Assembly: GCA_027946365.1 (NCBI GenBank)
Contig: JAPEUQ010000011.1
Span: forward strand, 124,001 to 188,000
Length of the DNA: 64,000 nucleotides
Reading direction: 5' to 3'
Source: Kalmusia sp. IMI 367209
Taxonomy: Eukaryota; Ascomycota; Dothideomycetes; Pleosporales; Didymosphaeriaceae
This document shows positions 36,723-47,308 of this stretch, in pieces. Position numbers and translations under genes: made by a program. The notes below the pieces were generated by a model. That model was not told where the DNA came from. It saw only the letters and a list, made by a program, of their open reading frames with translations, and made no database searches. Within the stretch, counting starts at the first letter, position 1. The number at the start of each line of letters is the position of its first letter.

Positions 36723-37484
36723 ATGGCCATGTACGCTTCAGATTCACCACGGGATTGGCTTGAAACTACTGCTAATGATGGATTTCTAGCTGGGACGCAT
36801 TGACCGGACGCAAGTCCGCATCCACACAGCCCGCGCCCACGGCCGAACCACACGACAACTTCACACCCGCCCCCTTCGACCCTAACACCGCCATACAAAA
36901 CCCCTCAGAATTCGTTCTCGATCCCACACAACTACACCCGCTCGCCGGCCTAAACCAAGACACGCTCGACTATCTCCAGCTCGAAGATTCGGTCCTCTCA
37001 GATCTGCCTGGCTCACAGTCCGCGCTGCCTTCACGAGGCTGGTCGGACGATTTATGCTATGGAACTGGCATATCGTACCTATCGGCATTGACGGTCGGCG
37101 GCGCGTGGGGGCTTGCCGAAGGTCTCCAGAAGAATCCCGCGACCATGCCACCGCGGTTACGGCTTAACGGTGTGCTGAACGCGGTCACGCGGAGAGGGCC
37201 CTTCTTGGGTAACTCTGCAGGTGTAGTAGCTATGGTGTATAACGGATTCAACAGCACAATTGGGTACTACAGGGGTAAGCACGACGTTACAAATAGCGTC
37301 GTCGCTGGAGGGCTCAGCGGAGCGATATTCAAGAGCACGAGGGGCGTTCGGCCGATGATGATTAGTTCCGGCATCGTCGCTAGTGTGGCAGGGTCATGGG
37401 CGGTAAGCTTCACCTTTCTCGATCTACATGAGCCATACTAACACATTACAGCTCTTCCGCAAAGTATACTTCGAGAGCGAATAG
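36723..37484 (+). CDS. TIM23: Mitochondrial inner-membrane translocase subunit Tim23
   Basis: The 217-residue protein has three exons, join(36723..36730,36790..37402,37452..37484). The first coding exon is 8 nt (Met-Ala plus two bases of Ile); the 59-nt intron then joins to WDALTGRKS. The last exon adds LFRKVYFESE. The disordered N-terminus contains FDPNTAIQNPSEFVLD and LHPLAGLNQDTLDYL, typical of the intermembrane-space part. The Tim17/22/23 domain follows with GWSDDLCYGTGISYLSALTV, a GGAWGLAEGL helix, and G-rich TM segments up to GIVASVAGSWA. Tim23 forms the presequence import channel. The gene is intact. Confidence 0.9.
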
Positions 37485-38737
37485 ACGATATCCCATCCCA
37501 TTCCCACGAACGAGCGAGCGAGTCCGAATACCAGGGTGTACAGATAGAGGCAGGCTTGCGGTTATTTTCTTTCAACTTGACACATTATTGCATCTACTAC
37601 CTTTACTCTTTCTGGCTCACCACTCTTATGGGTTGTCTTGTCCATTGTATCATAGAAAGGCCGGAGCGGAGCGTTGCCAGCTAGATTTGGGAGCGCCGTG
37701 TGCACTGGCACTGGGCGGTCCTGCATGTAAGACCACGAGGTGCAAAATAATGATAAAATCTATGGAACTCTGAAAGGGCGTTTTTGGTCAAGATGCGCTG
37801 TGTGAAGTGGTGTGAACGAGCAAAGTCAGTTGTGAGATCTCGCCATGTAGACCAGGAACAGTGTTCCCTATGCTGGAGGCGATGCTAACGAGACTTGGAT
37901 CGTAAGGTGCAGAGTCTCCACGTAGATCCAAAGAAGCGATTTGGAAAGGTACATATAGTAAGTATCTGAGAGCTTGGTGAAGTGCGCCTACTAAATAGTT
38001 GACACCCGCCTTCTTGAAGAAGAAGAAGAATCCGACTGCAGCATCACTCTAACTACTGATACCAATTTTAGTTTGTGTTTGCAACATGGATGTTATAGAA
38101 CTGGCCTAGAATGTCTTTCCACTTCTGAGGCTGCCACGAATTCATCTGTATCGTTGAGATCTTTAGTACGCGTATCCTATTTCTGTCTATCGGCATCACC
38201 TACATCCCGGTCCGCAGACGCTACATACACCGCCTAGATGCCACCGACTACGGCTGAAATTGCATCATGTAGGCGAAGAGGAAGGCAGGAAGAGCCCATC
38301 ACATTCGGCACAGATGCGCGGCGTAACGCACCTAGTAGTGAATGTTTCGGTATGCAGTCAAGCTCTGCGCGCGCGTACCATGGTTCCTCCCAGGCAACAG
38401 TTTAGCGTGTGTTCAGAAGTGCTGACCTATAATGGCGAACCGTGGTTCAGCAAGTTAATAAGTCACATCACGCATAAATCCGACGTGTCCTCGCACAACG
38501 CTACATCGCCGTCTGTTCTTACTTAAATGGTCCCCGCCCCCCTCATCCTCATAACAACCATGCACCAAACACAACGTCATAGCGCAAGTCGAGGCAACCT
38601 CACAAACTAAACTCTCAGTTACCAAATAGGTACACCCCAGGCGCCCCAGGTCCAGTCCTCTTTTCGCGGCCTTCCATCATCTGACTCCACTAGGCCCGTC
38701 CCCGACAAACGCACGCGCATATAGACGCACGCACGCC
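37485..38737. other. Intergenic, nothing recognised
   Basis: About 1.25 kb. A (GAA)n run sits near 38018-38030. No gene was recognised. Confidence 0.5.
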
Positions 38738-39163
38738 ATGTTCAACAACACCCTCGAAACTCTCAGACTCCTTCGCGCGGGCCAGGTCCTTTCCGACCCA
38801 CCGCGTCTCAATCCTCTCTACCTCTCCCTCGGCACCAACGCATACCGCATCCAATCACAAACCCTGGGCATATCAGATCACTTCGGCATGTTCTCCGCCA
38901 GTCCCCCACGACTCCAGGCTTACGAGGCGGGGAAGTTCTTGTTAATGGGCTTTGTCCTTCTGATCCTCCTATTTTGGGCCTCATTCACTCTTGCAGTTTG
39001 CTGGGCCGCACGCATTAAGAACTTTTGGTGGATCGCGTTACTTTTTTCTGCGCTTATAGTGGGCACAGCGGCTTGCTTGTGGGCGGCGTGCTGTCAGAGA
39101 ACGGGACCCAGGGCGCCAGGATATGTCTGGAAGGATTGGAAGGTGGAAAGATGGACAGACTAA
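38738..39163 (+). CDS. Small predicted membrane protein, unknown function
   Basis: A single open frame of 141 codons, preceded by an A/C-rich leader typical of expressed fungal genes. It has a polar N-terminal half (LETLRLLRAGQVLSDPPRLN), then two hydrophobic helices at about residues 65-90 (FLLMGFVLLILLFWASFTLA) and 97-115 (FWWIALLFSALIVGTAACLW). It ends in a short polar tail with WKDWKVERW. I do not recognise the family. The orderly hydrophobicity pattern and clean start support a real gene, but no homologue can be cited. Confidence 0.55.
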   Translation: MFNNTLETLRLLRAGQVLSDPPRLNPLYLSLGTNAYRIQSQTLGISDHFGMFSASPPRLQAYEAGKFLLMGFVLLILLFWASFTLAVCWAARIKNFWWIALLFSALIVGTAACLWAACCQRTGPRAPGYVWKDWKVERWTD

Positions 39164-39484
39164 GGAGGCAAGACTGCTTGGATCACGGAACGAATGTCTA
39201 AGATAGAGAATCTAGGTTGGGAGAAACACGAGAGCTGAAAGTGAATTTGTGCTTGTTTTCTGTCGACTCGTCTATCGGCGGGCGTTGATGCCGCTTTTGT
39301 TTACATGTGCACCGCTCCTTCCTCTGGCATCGGAAGCCGAGAGCGGTTTCCAGAATCATGAAGCTGACGCATAGCCTCTTGCGTCAGTGAGTCAGTGCGC
39401 TCGAGGTATAAATTGTCTTCAACCAGGCGGCTTGCTTCTTCTTTTCTTTTCTCTTCACCCTGAATTGACTTCACATTTACGGTT
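39164..39484. other. Short intergenic spacer
   Basis: About 320 bases between the 141-residue and the 69-residue membrane protein genes. No element was recognised other than the leader of the downstream gene. Confidence 0.45.
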
Positions 39485-39740
39485 ATGTCGCTCCTCTCTT
39501 CCTTGGTCCATATGGACCTAAAGCATCTCCTTTTCCAATATGTTGTCCCGCTGCTGCTTGGATGGTCCATACGCTGGGGTTACCGCAAGATGGCCGGCAT
39601 CGTCAATCTTCACGGTATGTTCCTCGAACCTTTCTAGGATGCAGCTGACAGATTCCTCAGAAGCGGATAACCTCGAGTTCCTGGGCGTGTACGCCACTGG
39701 GATTTTGAGCTATGCCATCACGAGCTTGATCGCTCTCTAG
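39485..39740 (+). CDS. Two-exon 69-residue membrane protein, unknown function
   Basis: The gene is reconstructed as join(39485..39614,39661..39740). The 46-nt intron begins GTATGT and ends CTCAG. Exon 1 reads MSLLSSLVHMDLKHLLFQYV, continues VPLLLGWSIRWGYRKMAGIV and ends NLH. Exon 2 gives EADNLEFLGVYATGILSYAI and TSLIAL, then stops. It has two amphipathic or hydrophobic helices flanking a polar turn. The frame is open on both sides of the intron and the splice sites are consensus. No family recognised. Confidence 0.5.
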
Positions 39741-39840
39741 TGGGAGTGGATCACTTAAGCTCACAAGCAGACCCCAACTGATGACGCATCTCGTGCTGCC
39801 GAGGAAGGGGTTCCCTAGATGCCTGTAACGGGCAGAAGGG

Positions 39841-39863
39841 GCAGGCTTTCTTGGCAAGCCTGC
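39841..39863. repeat. Perfect 8-bp inverted repeat (hairpin)
   Basis: GCAGGCTT and AAGCCTGC are separated by 7 bases. The function is unknown; it could be a chance palindrome or part of a degraded element end. Confidence 0.6.
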
Positions 39864-40068
39864 AGTGCATGCCAAGTCGGCTTGAGTGGATCAGAGTCAG
39901 GGAGAGGAGCATGTATTCGCGGGCCGGCCCCGTTTGAGTACTTACCAGTCACCACGGGTCGAGAGGCTTAGGCCTCGGTGAGCTCTAACCCGGAGGGGCA
40001 CCCCATCGAGTGCCTGTAACGGGCCGGGGTTTTTCTTCCACAAAAAATCTTTTGATTTCTAGGAAGCT

Positions 40069-40136
40069 GTGGGTTCTGGGGGCTTTCATCGTGGGTTCTG
40101 GGGGCTTTCATCGTGGGTTCTGGGGCTTCTTTCATC
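40069..40136. repeat. 22-bp tandem repeat, three copies
   Basis: The unit GTGGGTTCTGGGGGCTTTCA plus TC occurs at 40069-40090 and 40091-40112 exactly. A third copy, altered to 24 bp, occupies 40113-40136. It is a minisatellite. Confidence 0.9.
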
Positions 40137-40719
40137 GCGGGGTCGGGGCATTCAACATTGTGTTTGTGAATTTTTTTGGACGGGCAAGGTGGGTCATGGG
40201 ATGATAGCTTATCCTTTTCGGTGACTTCCACAAACTGCCCCCGCGGTGCGGATATGAACCTAATTGCAGCCTTCCTTTTGGCACGGGAAGAATATGCAAT
40301 TCAAATGGATCACAAGTGCACCAATTGTTATCGTTTTCGAAAGCGATAGTAACAGCTAATGGTGTCTTTTCACTATTGAGCCACACTGTATATATAGCGC
40401 ATGCTAGGAGTGATCTTACTTGTGGAGTGTCGAGCATGAGCATGTAGGAGTGGTGTACTCTAAAAACGTATTGACTGCATACCGCTAACATCATTAACTC
40501 ATCGCAAATCATAGTGGTTTTACAAAATGGTTAGAAAACAGCCAAGCAGTCATGAAAGAGATCGTGTCTTGGGCGCCACCTCGGACAAACCCCTTCTTCG
40601 GGGGTATCTTAGCCGTGGTGATTAATGTTATATCAAGCCTTGATGTTGAAGAGAAGAACGATTTGTATGTTACGCGTGAATGGTTTGGTTGAAAGTACCA
40701 TAAAAGGCCGGTCATGAAC

Positions 40720-41416
40720 TAATCTATATATACCAATTTTTAGCTGAATAAGACCCTTCTCGTATCCTTTCTTTAGGGATATTAGATCTGCCTTGTCGTC
40801 TAAGAAGTGTTTAGCCTCGCCACTGATCAGAACCATGGGTGCGTTATTTTAGTTCCACCGTGTGCTGACACAAATGAGACCGCATTATCGAATGCCTTGC
40901 CATTGAGGTGATCGCGAAACGTGTTCAAGACTCTGCGGCTGGGTTGTTTGAACCCAGAAATCTGTGCCTGTCGAAGGGGCGTCTAGTCTAATCCTAGTGA
41001 GTTAGAACTCTTAAGCGTATATGTGGCTACAACCTTACAATATTGTGCCAATGCATCCTTCAAATCGGCTAATTCCACAACTCATCTCTTTTCAGGTCGA
41101 TTTAGATTGTCGGCGTGGTTCGTTAACGTCTCCCACTTTCGTAGCGACTGCTTGAACTCTTTATCTCCCCGCCGCGCTTCTTCATCTAGATCGCCTATCT
41201 CCTTCTCAAGCGCGATGAGCCGCCACTGCAAGTTCAAGAGGTTTCGTGCAGCCAGTTGATCATATTTTCTGATAACAAAAGTCTCGCCATCGGGACCCCG
41301 AGCGATTCTGCTGCCAGCGCAGGATAGCCATCTCGCACTCGCGCGAGTTCAATATATTGTGCGTTCAACGTTGAGCTCATGGCAGCTGCAATTCTCCGAA
41401 ATGAACACTGGGTCAA
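40720..41416 (-). pseudogene. DUF6594-family protein gene, decayed
   Basis: Pieces of a fungal DUF6594 protein (a membrane-anchored family of unknown function) appear in order on the minus strand but in different frames. They are QYIELARVRDGYPALAA; GPDGETFVIRKYDQLAARNL, continuing LNLQWRLIALEKEIGDLDEE to WETLTNHADNLNRPEKR; AQISGFKQPSRRVLNTFRDH, continuing to VSFVSAHGG; and LISGEAKHFLDDKADLISLK with KGYEKG. Stops or frame changes separate these blocks, near 41310, 41090 and 40840. The expected C-terminal TM helices cannot be recovered past about 40720. The order and spacing match an intact ancestor with several small indels and stops. Confidence 0.7.
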
Positions 41417-41816
41417 TGCTCTAGCAACATGTCCTAATATGTGCGGACGATAGATGTTTGTTTATGTGTAAGGGTCGGAACCAATTCAGTGTCTGCCTTA
41501 CTTGACGCCTATTTGCTGAGACGTTGGGCTTGGAACCCCTCACCGGTCGAAGTTCAGTGATATACTCGATACGACCGTAGGACACTCAAGACTGGTTTTC
41601 CCGTCCACCTTGCCATCTGTTAAGAGACAGTACCCGGAGAGCTTAGCACGGGATGCAGGTAATACGCCCTGCATGCCTAGATAAAGCAGCGCCCACAACT
41701 CTCAACTTAGAGGCTCGCTAACAATATACTATTTCACAATATCTGGTGTCTACTGTGCTTCTGCTACGTCCCCCTGCTGCTGCTCAAGGAGGGCGCAGCG
41801 CTTGCCATGCCATAGG
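41417..41816. other. Intergenic, nothing recognised
   Basis: About 400 bases between the DUF6594 relic and the 3' end of the Myb/C2H2 gene. No coding or repeat signal was recognised. Confidence 0.45.
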
Positions 41817-44153
41817 TCAGCTACCACGAGCGTCATCTGCTCTTCCTTTTCTTTTTCCTGTATACGATGGGTTCGAATCATTGTGAATGTTCGGCAAAGT
41901 TTGTCTCGGACCAGTTTTCATGTTCGGTTCAGGTGGATTAGAACCGGGAATCCCCGTGACTGGATCAAAGACCGAAGCCCATGCGGAATCACTTGGAAGT
42001 GGGAGATTCGTGTCCGAGTAATAAGCCGAATCAGAAAAGGCTGCAGTATCGAAAACGAAGGAATCATTCATGGTAGGCCATGGATCTAAAGAAGATTCCA
42101 TGGGAACGGTATATGGGGCCAAAGTGTCCAAAACTGTAGTCGCATTAGGCTGACGACTTGTGTTCGAGCCGCTTGGACCAGCCATTACAGAACTTGCATC
42201 TGGCGGTTGGTTTTCGGCAGACATTCTGGATTGTTCAAAATCTCTAGAAAGCCTCTCTTGGCAGTTACGTATGAGCCCTTCAAGTTGATTCTTTAATGTC
42301 TCTTCTAATGGGCCGACTAGTTTCTCAATCGCTATCTCGAGCTCTTTACGCACTTTCCGGGGAAGCTCGCGATTCATATACGCCTCATATTGTGTAAGCG
42401 TTGGGTCTTTGGGTGAATCGCCTCTGTTGTCTTCTGCAACAAGTTCATTTCCATAGTCTTAGTTATTGGTCATGTTAATACCAATTTCATATGAGAAAGG
42501 GTTGGGGCTGCACTTACAAGGACTTGGTAAAGCATCCAAAGCGGTGTCTGGGAAGCAAATAAGGTAGATTATCTTCCACTTTTCCTCTTCACTTCCTGCC
42601 CGGAACATGCTTCTCCGATGTTTGAGCTGCTCAATCTGCTTCTTAGTTAACCCCTCTAAGGGATCTTGTGCTCTAATGAAGCAGCCTTCGGGGGCTCTTT
42701 GATGTTTTGTAAGCTTGAAATCATCCTCAAAAGTCACGCAACAGCGAGCGCATTGAGGTGCTAGGGCGTGCCGACGATACAAGTGTTCTCTAGCATATAG
42801 TAAGATACGACTGCCCTGAAGTCGTTTTAGACACAGACCACTTACTTGAGACGGGCAGCATTTTCCCAACCAGCTGGACCTGCACATGCTCGCGCCGTAC
42901 AGTATCGTTTTGGATCATGTTTGAAGAATGGGCACGCAAAAGGTTTCTTGTTGCCTTCCTGATAACTCATACCAGGTTTCTCCACTTTTCTTGGCTTCTT
43001 ATTAGGTCGATCCTCTTGATTTTGGTCGTTGCCATCATCATCAAGAGTGCGGTGATGTTTTGTAGTACCTCTTGAGTTCGTACTTGTTGATGGTGTATGC
43101 TTTGGCGGAGACCCCGTCGAAGAGTTGGATGAACCTTGATGACGCCGACTGGGAGAACTCTTCGCATCAAAGATGTCATAGACGTGCAGCATGAAACGAT
43201 CAAGTAGGAGTTCCTTCTGTGCATCCACCTCATTCATATCAAAATCTGTTTCCTGTTCGGACATAATGGAAGGTGTCGAGACGTCATGGACATCGGCTGA
43301 AGCGTCACAAGAAAGAGAGTCAGACATTTTGCGAAAGCGACCTGGTTCTGTTTCATGCACTTGCTCTTCTTGTTTCTCAGCCGGACTATTCTTAGTAATG
43401 GAAGAACTTGGACCCCTTATTGTACCCTGAGTCATGGGGGGAGGAGCATCTGGAGACGTGTATACTATAGGCTGGTGTTCCTTCGGCCGTTGATGTATGT
43501 AGTGGACAGAAGACACCTTAAACTGCTCAGGGTTCAGTTGCTGGTTTGCGAGTAGCTTCTGACTAGGAGTGTCTATCAACACTGGCGAAGGATCCTCGTT
43601 CGGGTCCTCGTCCACGTCAGAAATGCCAACTCCACTATCCGCATGATGCGTATCGTATATACCCTGCTTCCGCTGAGCATGGCGATGAGCTTGAGTAAGA
43701 TTTTTGAGTCCTTTCTGCATACACTGAACCAGGTCAGCACAATGCACTGACAGCTATATTTGATGCACGTACTTTCTGCTCCACCAACTGCCACTTTTCA
43801 CCAACCCTCGCACCTAATATCCTCCACATCTCAGATCGTACTTCCATATAAGCTTCTGCGAGTACGGCTAGCCTAACATCATCCCAGGACACGGCGTTTT
43901 GGATTTCCATGAGCCGTTCATGTCTTTTCCGACATGCGTTAGCCGACTTGCTTGGAAAGTGTTTAGGAGGTATCTGATTCCAATTAAGGCCTTGTGCACG
44001 GGCTTTTATCAGGATATCGTCGTCATGTTTGGACCAAGGTGAGGACTTGGTCCTTTTTCGAGAATTTTCAGTCGTGCACGAGGTTGGGGGCGAAGGGAAC
44101 CTCGCTCGACTGATGTCAGAACCCTCCGCTTTGGCTTTTGGCACGACTGACAT
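41817..44153 (-). CDS. Myb-like and C2H2-like zinc-finger protein
   Basis: The 723-residue protein has four exons, complement(join(41817..42457,42518..42789,42846..43723,43773..44153)). Introns of 60, 56 and 49 nt all keep frame: PSP-Y/YGNELVAED, ARL-K/EHLYRRH and VEQK/CMQKGLKN. Residues about 33-83 are a Myb/SANT-like helix set (SSPWSKHDDDILIKARAQGL, WNQI, CRKRHERLME). A long disordered middle is rich in S, P and Q. A C2H2-like region at about 390-450 (FACPFFKHDPKRYC, GWENAARLKEHLYRRH, CARCCVTFEDDFKLTKHQR) belongs to a zinc-finger pattern common in dothideomycete proteins. After it comes EEKWKIIYLICFPDTAL and a coiled segment. It is likely nuclear and DNA-binding (inference). Confidence 0.82.
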
Positions 44154-45698
44154 GGCTGTGGATGCGTAAAGTGGTTAGCCACGCATGCGCAGCCGAATAG
44201 GCATAACAGGAGGGAATCTAGCGGTAGTATTGTTCAGCAGCTACGACGTTACGTGGCTATTTCTTTATAGTCGCTGACAAGGCCAAGGGTCAGCTCGTCT
44301 GCGCGTATCCTGCGCATATCTTTGGGGCTAAAATAGTGGAAAAAATATCGCGGATAGGGGGTGGAGATAAACTCGTAGAGCTCGCAGCGACTTATACCTG
44401 GTAGACAGAGGCGCAAAATATGCGACGACTGATTTGACCCAAGTAAGCGATGGGAAGGGAGAAAGGTGGGTTCGATCTAAACAGGCAGTCGGGCAGGGGT
44501 CGAGGTTGATGTTCCGATACTCTAGGCCTTAGGTACACATAAGACTGTAGCCCATATATGACATGTGGAAAAGTAACGGTAAAGCATAAAGAGCAAAAAG
44601 TAACCGCCGATCGTCCTCGGATAGCTGCAAGTTCGCATTTCAAGTCTGGAGCGTAATAATGTTCAATGTACAGTCCACTAGGCTGTGTTTGGAGTCTGCG
44701 AAAAGGCTGGGACTTCGTAGGAGGCGATATTTAGGAAACAGGCGTTAATGAAGGCGAACTAGTAAGAGGTAATAGCGTTTGATTAGATAGCACCGCTAAG
44801 AGCGTATAGAGAGATGTCAATATAGAAAGCTAAGTAGTAGGCCTATATTAAGCCGCTAGCTAAGGCTTCATGGTTCTATCCTAAGTAAATTTGGGTTACA
44901 ACAGGCAGGTTCAATCTGACGTACTGTTCTTTGTCTCAGAGTGTATGAATTTGAAGAAGATAGAAAGAATTGAACGTTCTATTAATTTTCTGCTTATTGT
45001 GAATCCTAGGAGAAAACGTTAGCTCTACCTACATCCGGCCCAACGCAATGACATCTCCATTCTCTAACATGTGTGTATATGAACAGGATATGATTAGCCG
45101 TATTAGTCTGGTCACTAGAATCGAATGTGACCCTTGTACCAAAACACCAAAATTGCTGACTGAGCCATGGAGCGGGAGTTAAATCCCGGCGCGTATGCAG
45201 ATCAGACGCCCTCCGCTCTGCTGACGCCAGCAAGAGCTTAGTTCGACATCTACATAATACATTCACTTCTCCATCCCCACCTCATTCCTCACAGAACCAC
45301 TCTGTAACCAGCTTCATTACGACCGGCCCTTGAATGTGCACCTAAGCCCCCGCACCTACCGACCTAAGATATCGCAGCACCGTAAGAAACCCAGGACGCA
45401 TGTATCCATCATCGAAGAATAAATTATATGCACATACACTACAAGGGGATATCGATATCTAACCGAAGCAAATCCTCCACCTTCTCTTACCCCGCCCAAA
45501 TGCCTTATGCAAATAGCTCTCCGCGTCCACGTCCACCCTCGTATTTTCACATAAGAAAGCCTAGCCAAGGTACCCAAGCTCTAGACCCAACGAAACGAAA
45601 CGCTCCAAACCCGCCCGCTATGCCAAACACGCCACACGAATCAAAATGTCGGAAGCAAACTCTTTACTATACTTTACTTTACTCTTCGTCCTCAATCT
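44154..45698. other. Intergenic, AT-rich with possible degraded repeat
   Basis: About 1.5 kb. The part at about 44680-45010 is rich in TA steps and poor in open frames, like repeat-induced-mutation remnants, but no element ends or partner copy are visible here. A tRNA-like relic near 45165-45232 is discussed as rejected. Confidence 0.4.
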
Positions 45699-47308
45699 CT
45701 ACTGTAACTCGTGCACCTGTGCCGGTGCGCCCGTACCCGCACCTTTGTGCGCATACTTCGCTGTTGCGGCGCCCTCCATCTCGCTCATCTGATGCTCTTC
45801 ATTGCCGCCCAACTCGCTCCTCGGCACGCCTTGGTGGCCATACTGCGGGACCGGGGCATACGCCGGTGCTGGCGAATTATGGTACGGATTTAGCTTGTCG
45901 GTACCGCTGTCCGCCTCGTGGACGTTGCCTGCGGCCGGAGCAGCGTTGTTCTTCCGTCTGCGGAAGAACCAGATCGCTGCGCCGATGAGCGCGAGGCCCG
46001 CTACGACGCCGATTACGGCGCCGGCGATCCAGGCTTTGGAGGAAGACTTATTGTCGTCGCCGTTGTTGTTGTTGTTGTTGGAGCCGTTGTTGGATCCCGA
46101 AGTGCCGTTGTTGGAGGAGTTCGATGAGTCGCTGGATTTTGGCTTCTCGCCTGAGAGGACAGCGTACATGGAGGAGCCGATGTCGGTGAAGACAGAAGAA
46201 GTGTTTTGGAGGTAGCAGTTGTCGAAGCCCTGGCTGAGTCCTGAGTCATAGACGACGCCGACGCAGCCATTCTTGTTCTGCGCGCATTGTTCCATGCACG
46301 AAGTGAAGTTTGTGGTGTGCACTGTGGTCATGTTGGTGCCCTGGTTTGTTTGACCGCAGTGTACGGCGAAGTTCTTGCTGTCATCCTTGGTGCTCGTGTA
46401 TGTTTCGTTATTGGAGCAGTCGGTATCGGGGGTGGTGATGGTCGTGAGGGTAGCCGAGTGCGTGATCTTTAGATTGGTGCCTGTTTGAGCGACGGTTCCG
46501 TGAAAGCCTGTTTTCGGCCAGCAATTTGCGTAGCCGATTTCGAGGCCGGGGTTGTAGACAACACCACGGCAGAGCGGATGTTCTTTGATGCAGTTGCCCA
46601 GACAGTCCTCCAGCGAAGTCGCGTGGTAGAAAGCCTGGAAAGGGTTGGCTTGACAGCTAGGGTAGCCTTGCCAGCAGGTATCGAAGTCGCCACCGATATC
46701 CTTATTGCACTGCACGGTGTATTCGACGCCGGGCGCGCCGTCGAGTTTGTGTCTGGAGAGGTCGGCAGCGGGGCAATCTGTGTCTAGGGGCTTCATCATA
46801 TTACGGTCCACGAGCGCGGAGTAGGTGCCGGTCTCATCCTCCGGTGACGTTGCGTATACTGTCTTGTTGTTTGTAAGCTCGCTCGTTGTTGAGTTACGCA
46901 TCCAACAGTTCTTGTCTTCCTTCCACACCACGCCGAAGCAGCCTTCACCCGCACCCCAGAACCGTGAACAGTGCTCCATGCAATCCTCCAGCGAGTCGGC
47001 ATCGAAGGGAGCCAATGCATCTGATCCATTGTCAATAGAGAGCGCGCGATGAGATTTGACTCGACCTACCATTAAATGGGTTATTCGCGTTGCAAGTTAT
47101 GGTCGTGAAGTTCAATCCGTTCTTGGACGTATATTGCTTTGGACATGTCGAGGTATCGCGACCGAATAACGACTGTATGAATACTGCGACGTGTTAGTTG
47201 GCCATCGCGACTCCATCTGTTGCGAGGTCACGACTTACACGGCGTCGCCAGCGCGCTGCTCGCCCATAGAAGGGCCAGCAGGCTCCCACTCTTCGAAAAC
47301 CCCATCAT
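45699..47308 (-). CDS. Cysteine-rich extracellular (PAN/Apple-like) single-pass membrane protein
   Basis: The 501-residue protein has three exons, complement(join(45699..47020,47070..47183,47239..47308)). Introns of 49 and 55 nt are frame-consistent: NPF-N-D/ALAPFDADS and TP-L/FIQSLFGRD. A signal peptide (SLLALLWASSALAT) is followed by three repeats of a Cys-rich module with motif SLEDCMEHCSRF, CFGVVW, NCW; SLEDCLGNCIKEHPLCRGVV, YANCW; and SCMEQCAQNKNGCVGVVYDS, NCYL. These are PAN/Apple-like adhesive modules. A Ser/Asn-rich stalk (poly-Asn), a TM helix (WIAGAVIGVVAGLALIGAAI) and an RRRK stop-transfer follow. A cell-surface or wall sensor role is possible (inference). Confidence 0.78.

Larger units (their letters stand above)
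39741..40719. other. Repeat-bearing intergenic zone
   Basis: No intact gene. It holds a hairpin (39841-39863), two copies of a CCTGTAACGGGC motif (near 39820 and 40011), a 22-bp tandem repeat (40069-40136) and, toward the right, what may be the decayed 3' end of the DUF6594 gene. Confidence 0.5.

Noticed and set aside
15079..44153. Secondary metabolite or nutrient-use gene cluster around the transporter and membrane proteins
   Set aside because: No backbone synthase, no co-directional set and mostly unrelated housekeeping genes.
45165..45232. tRNA-like sequence on the minus strand with partial A-box (CAGCAGAGCGG) and B-box-like (GATTTAACTCC) matches
   Set aside because: The acceptor arms do not pair, the T-loop is one base short and no anticodon stem forms; at best a decayed tRNA relic.
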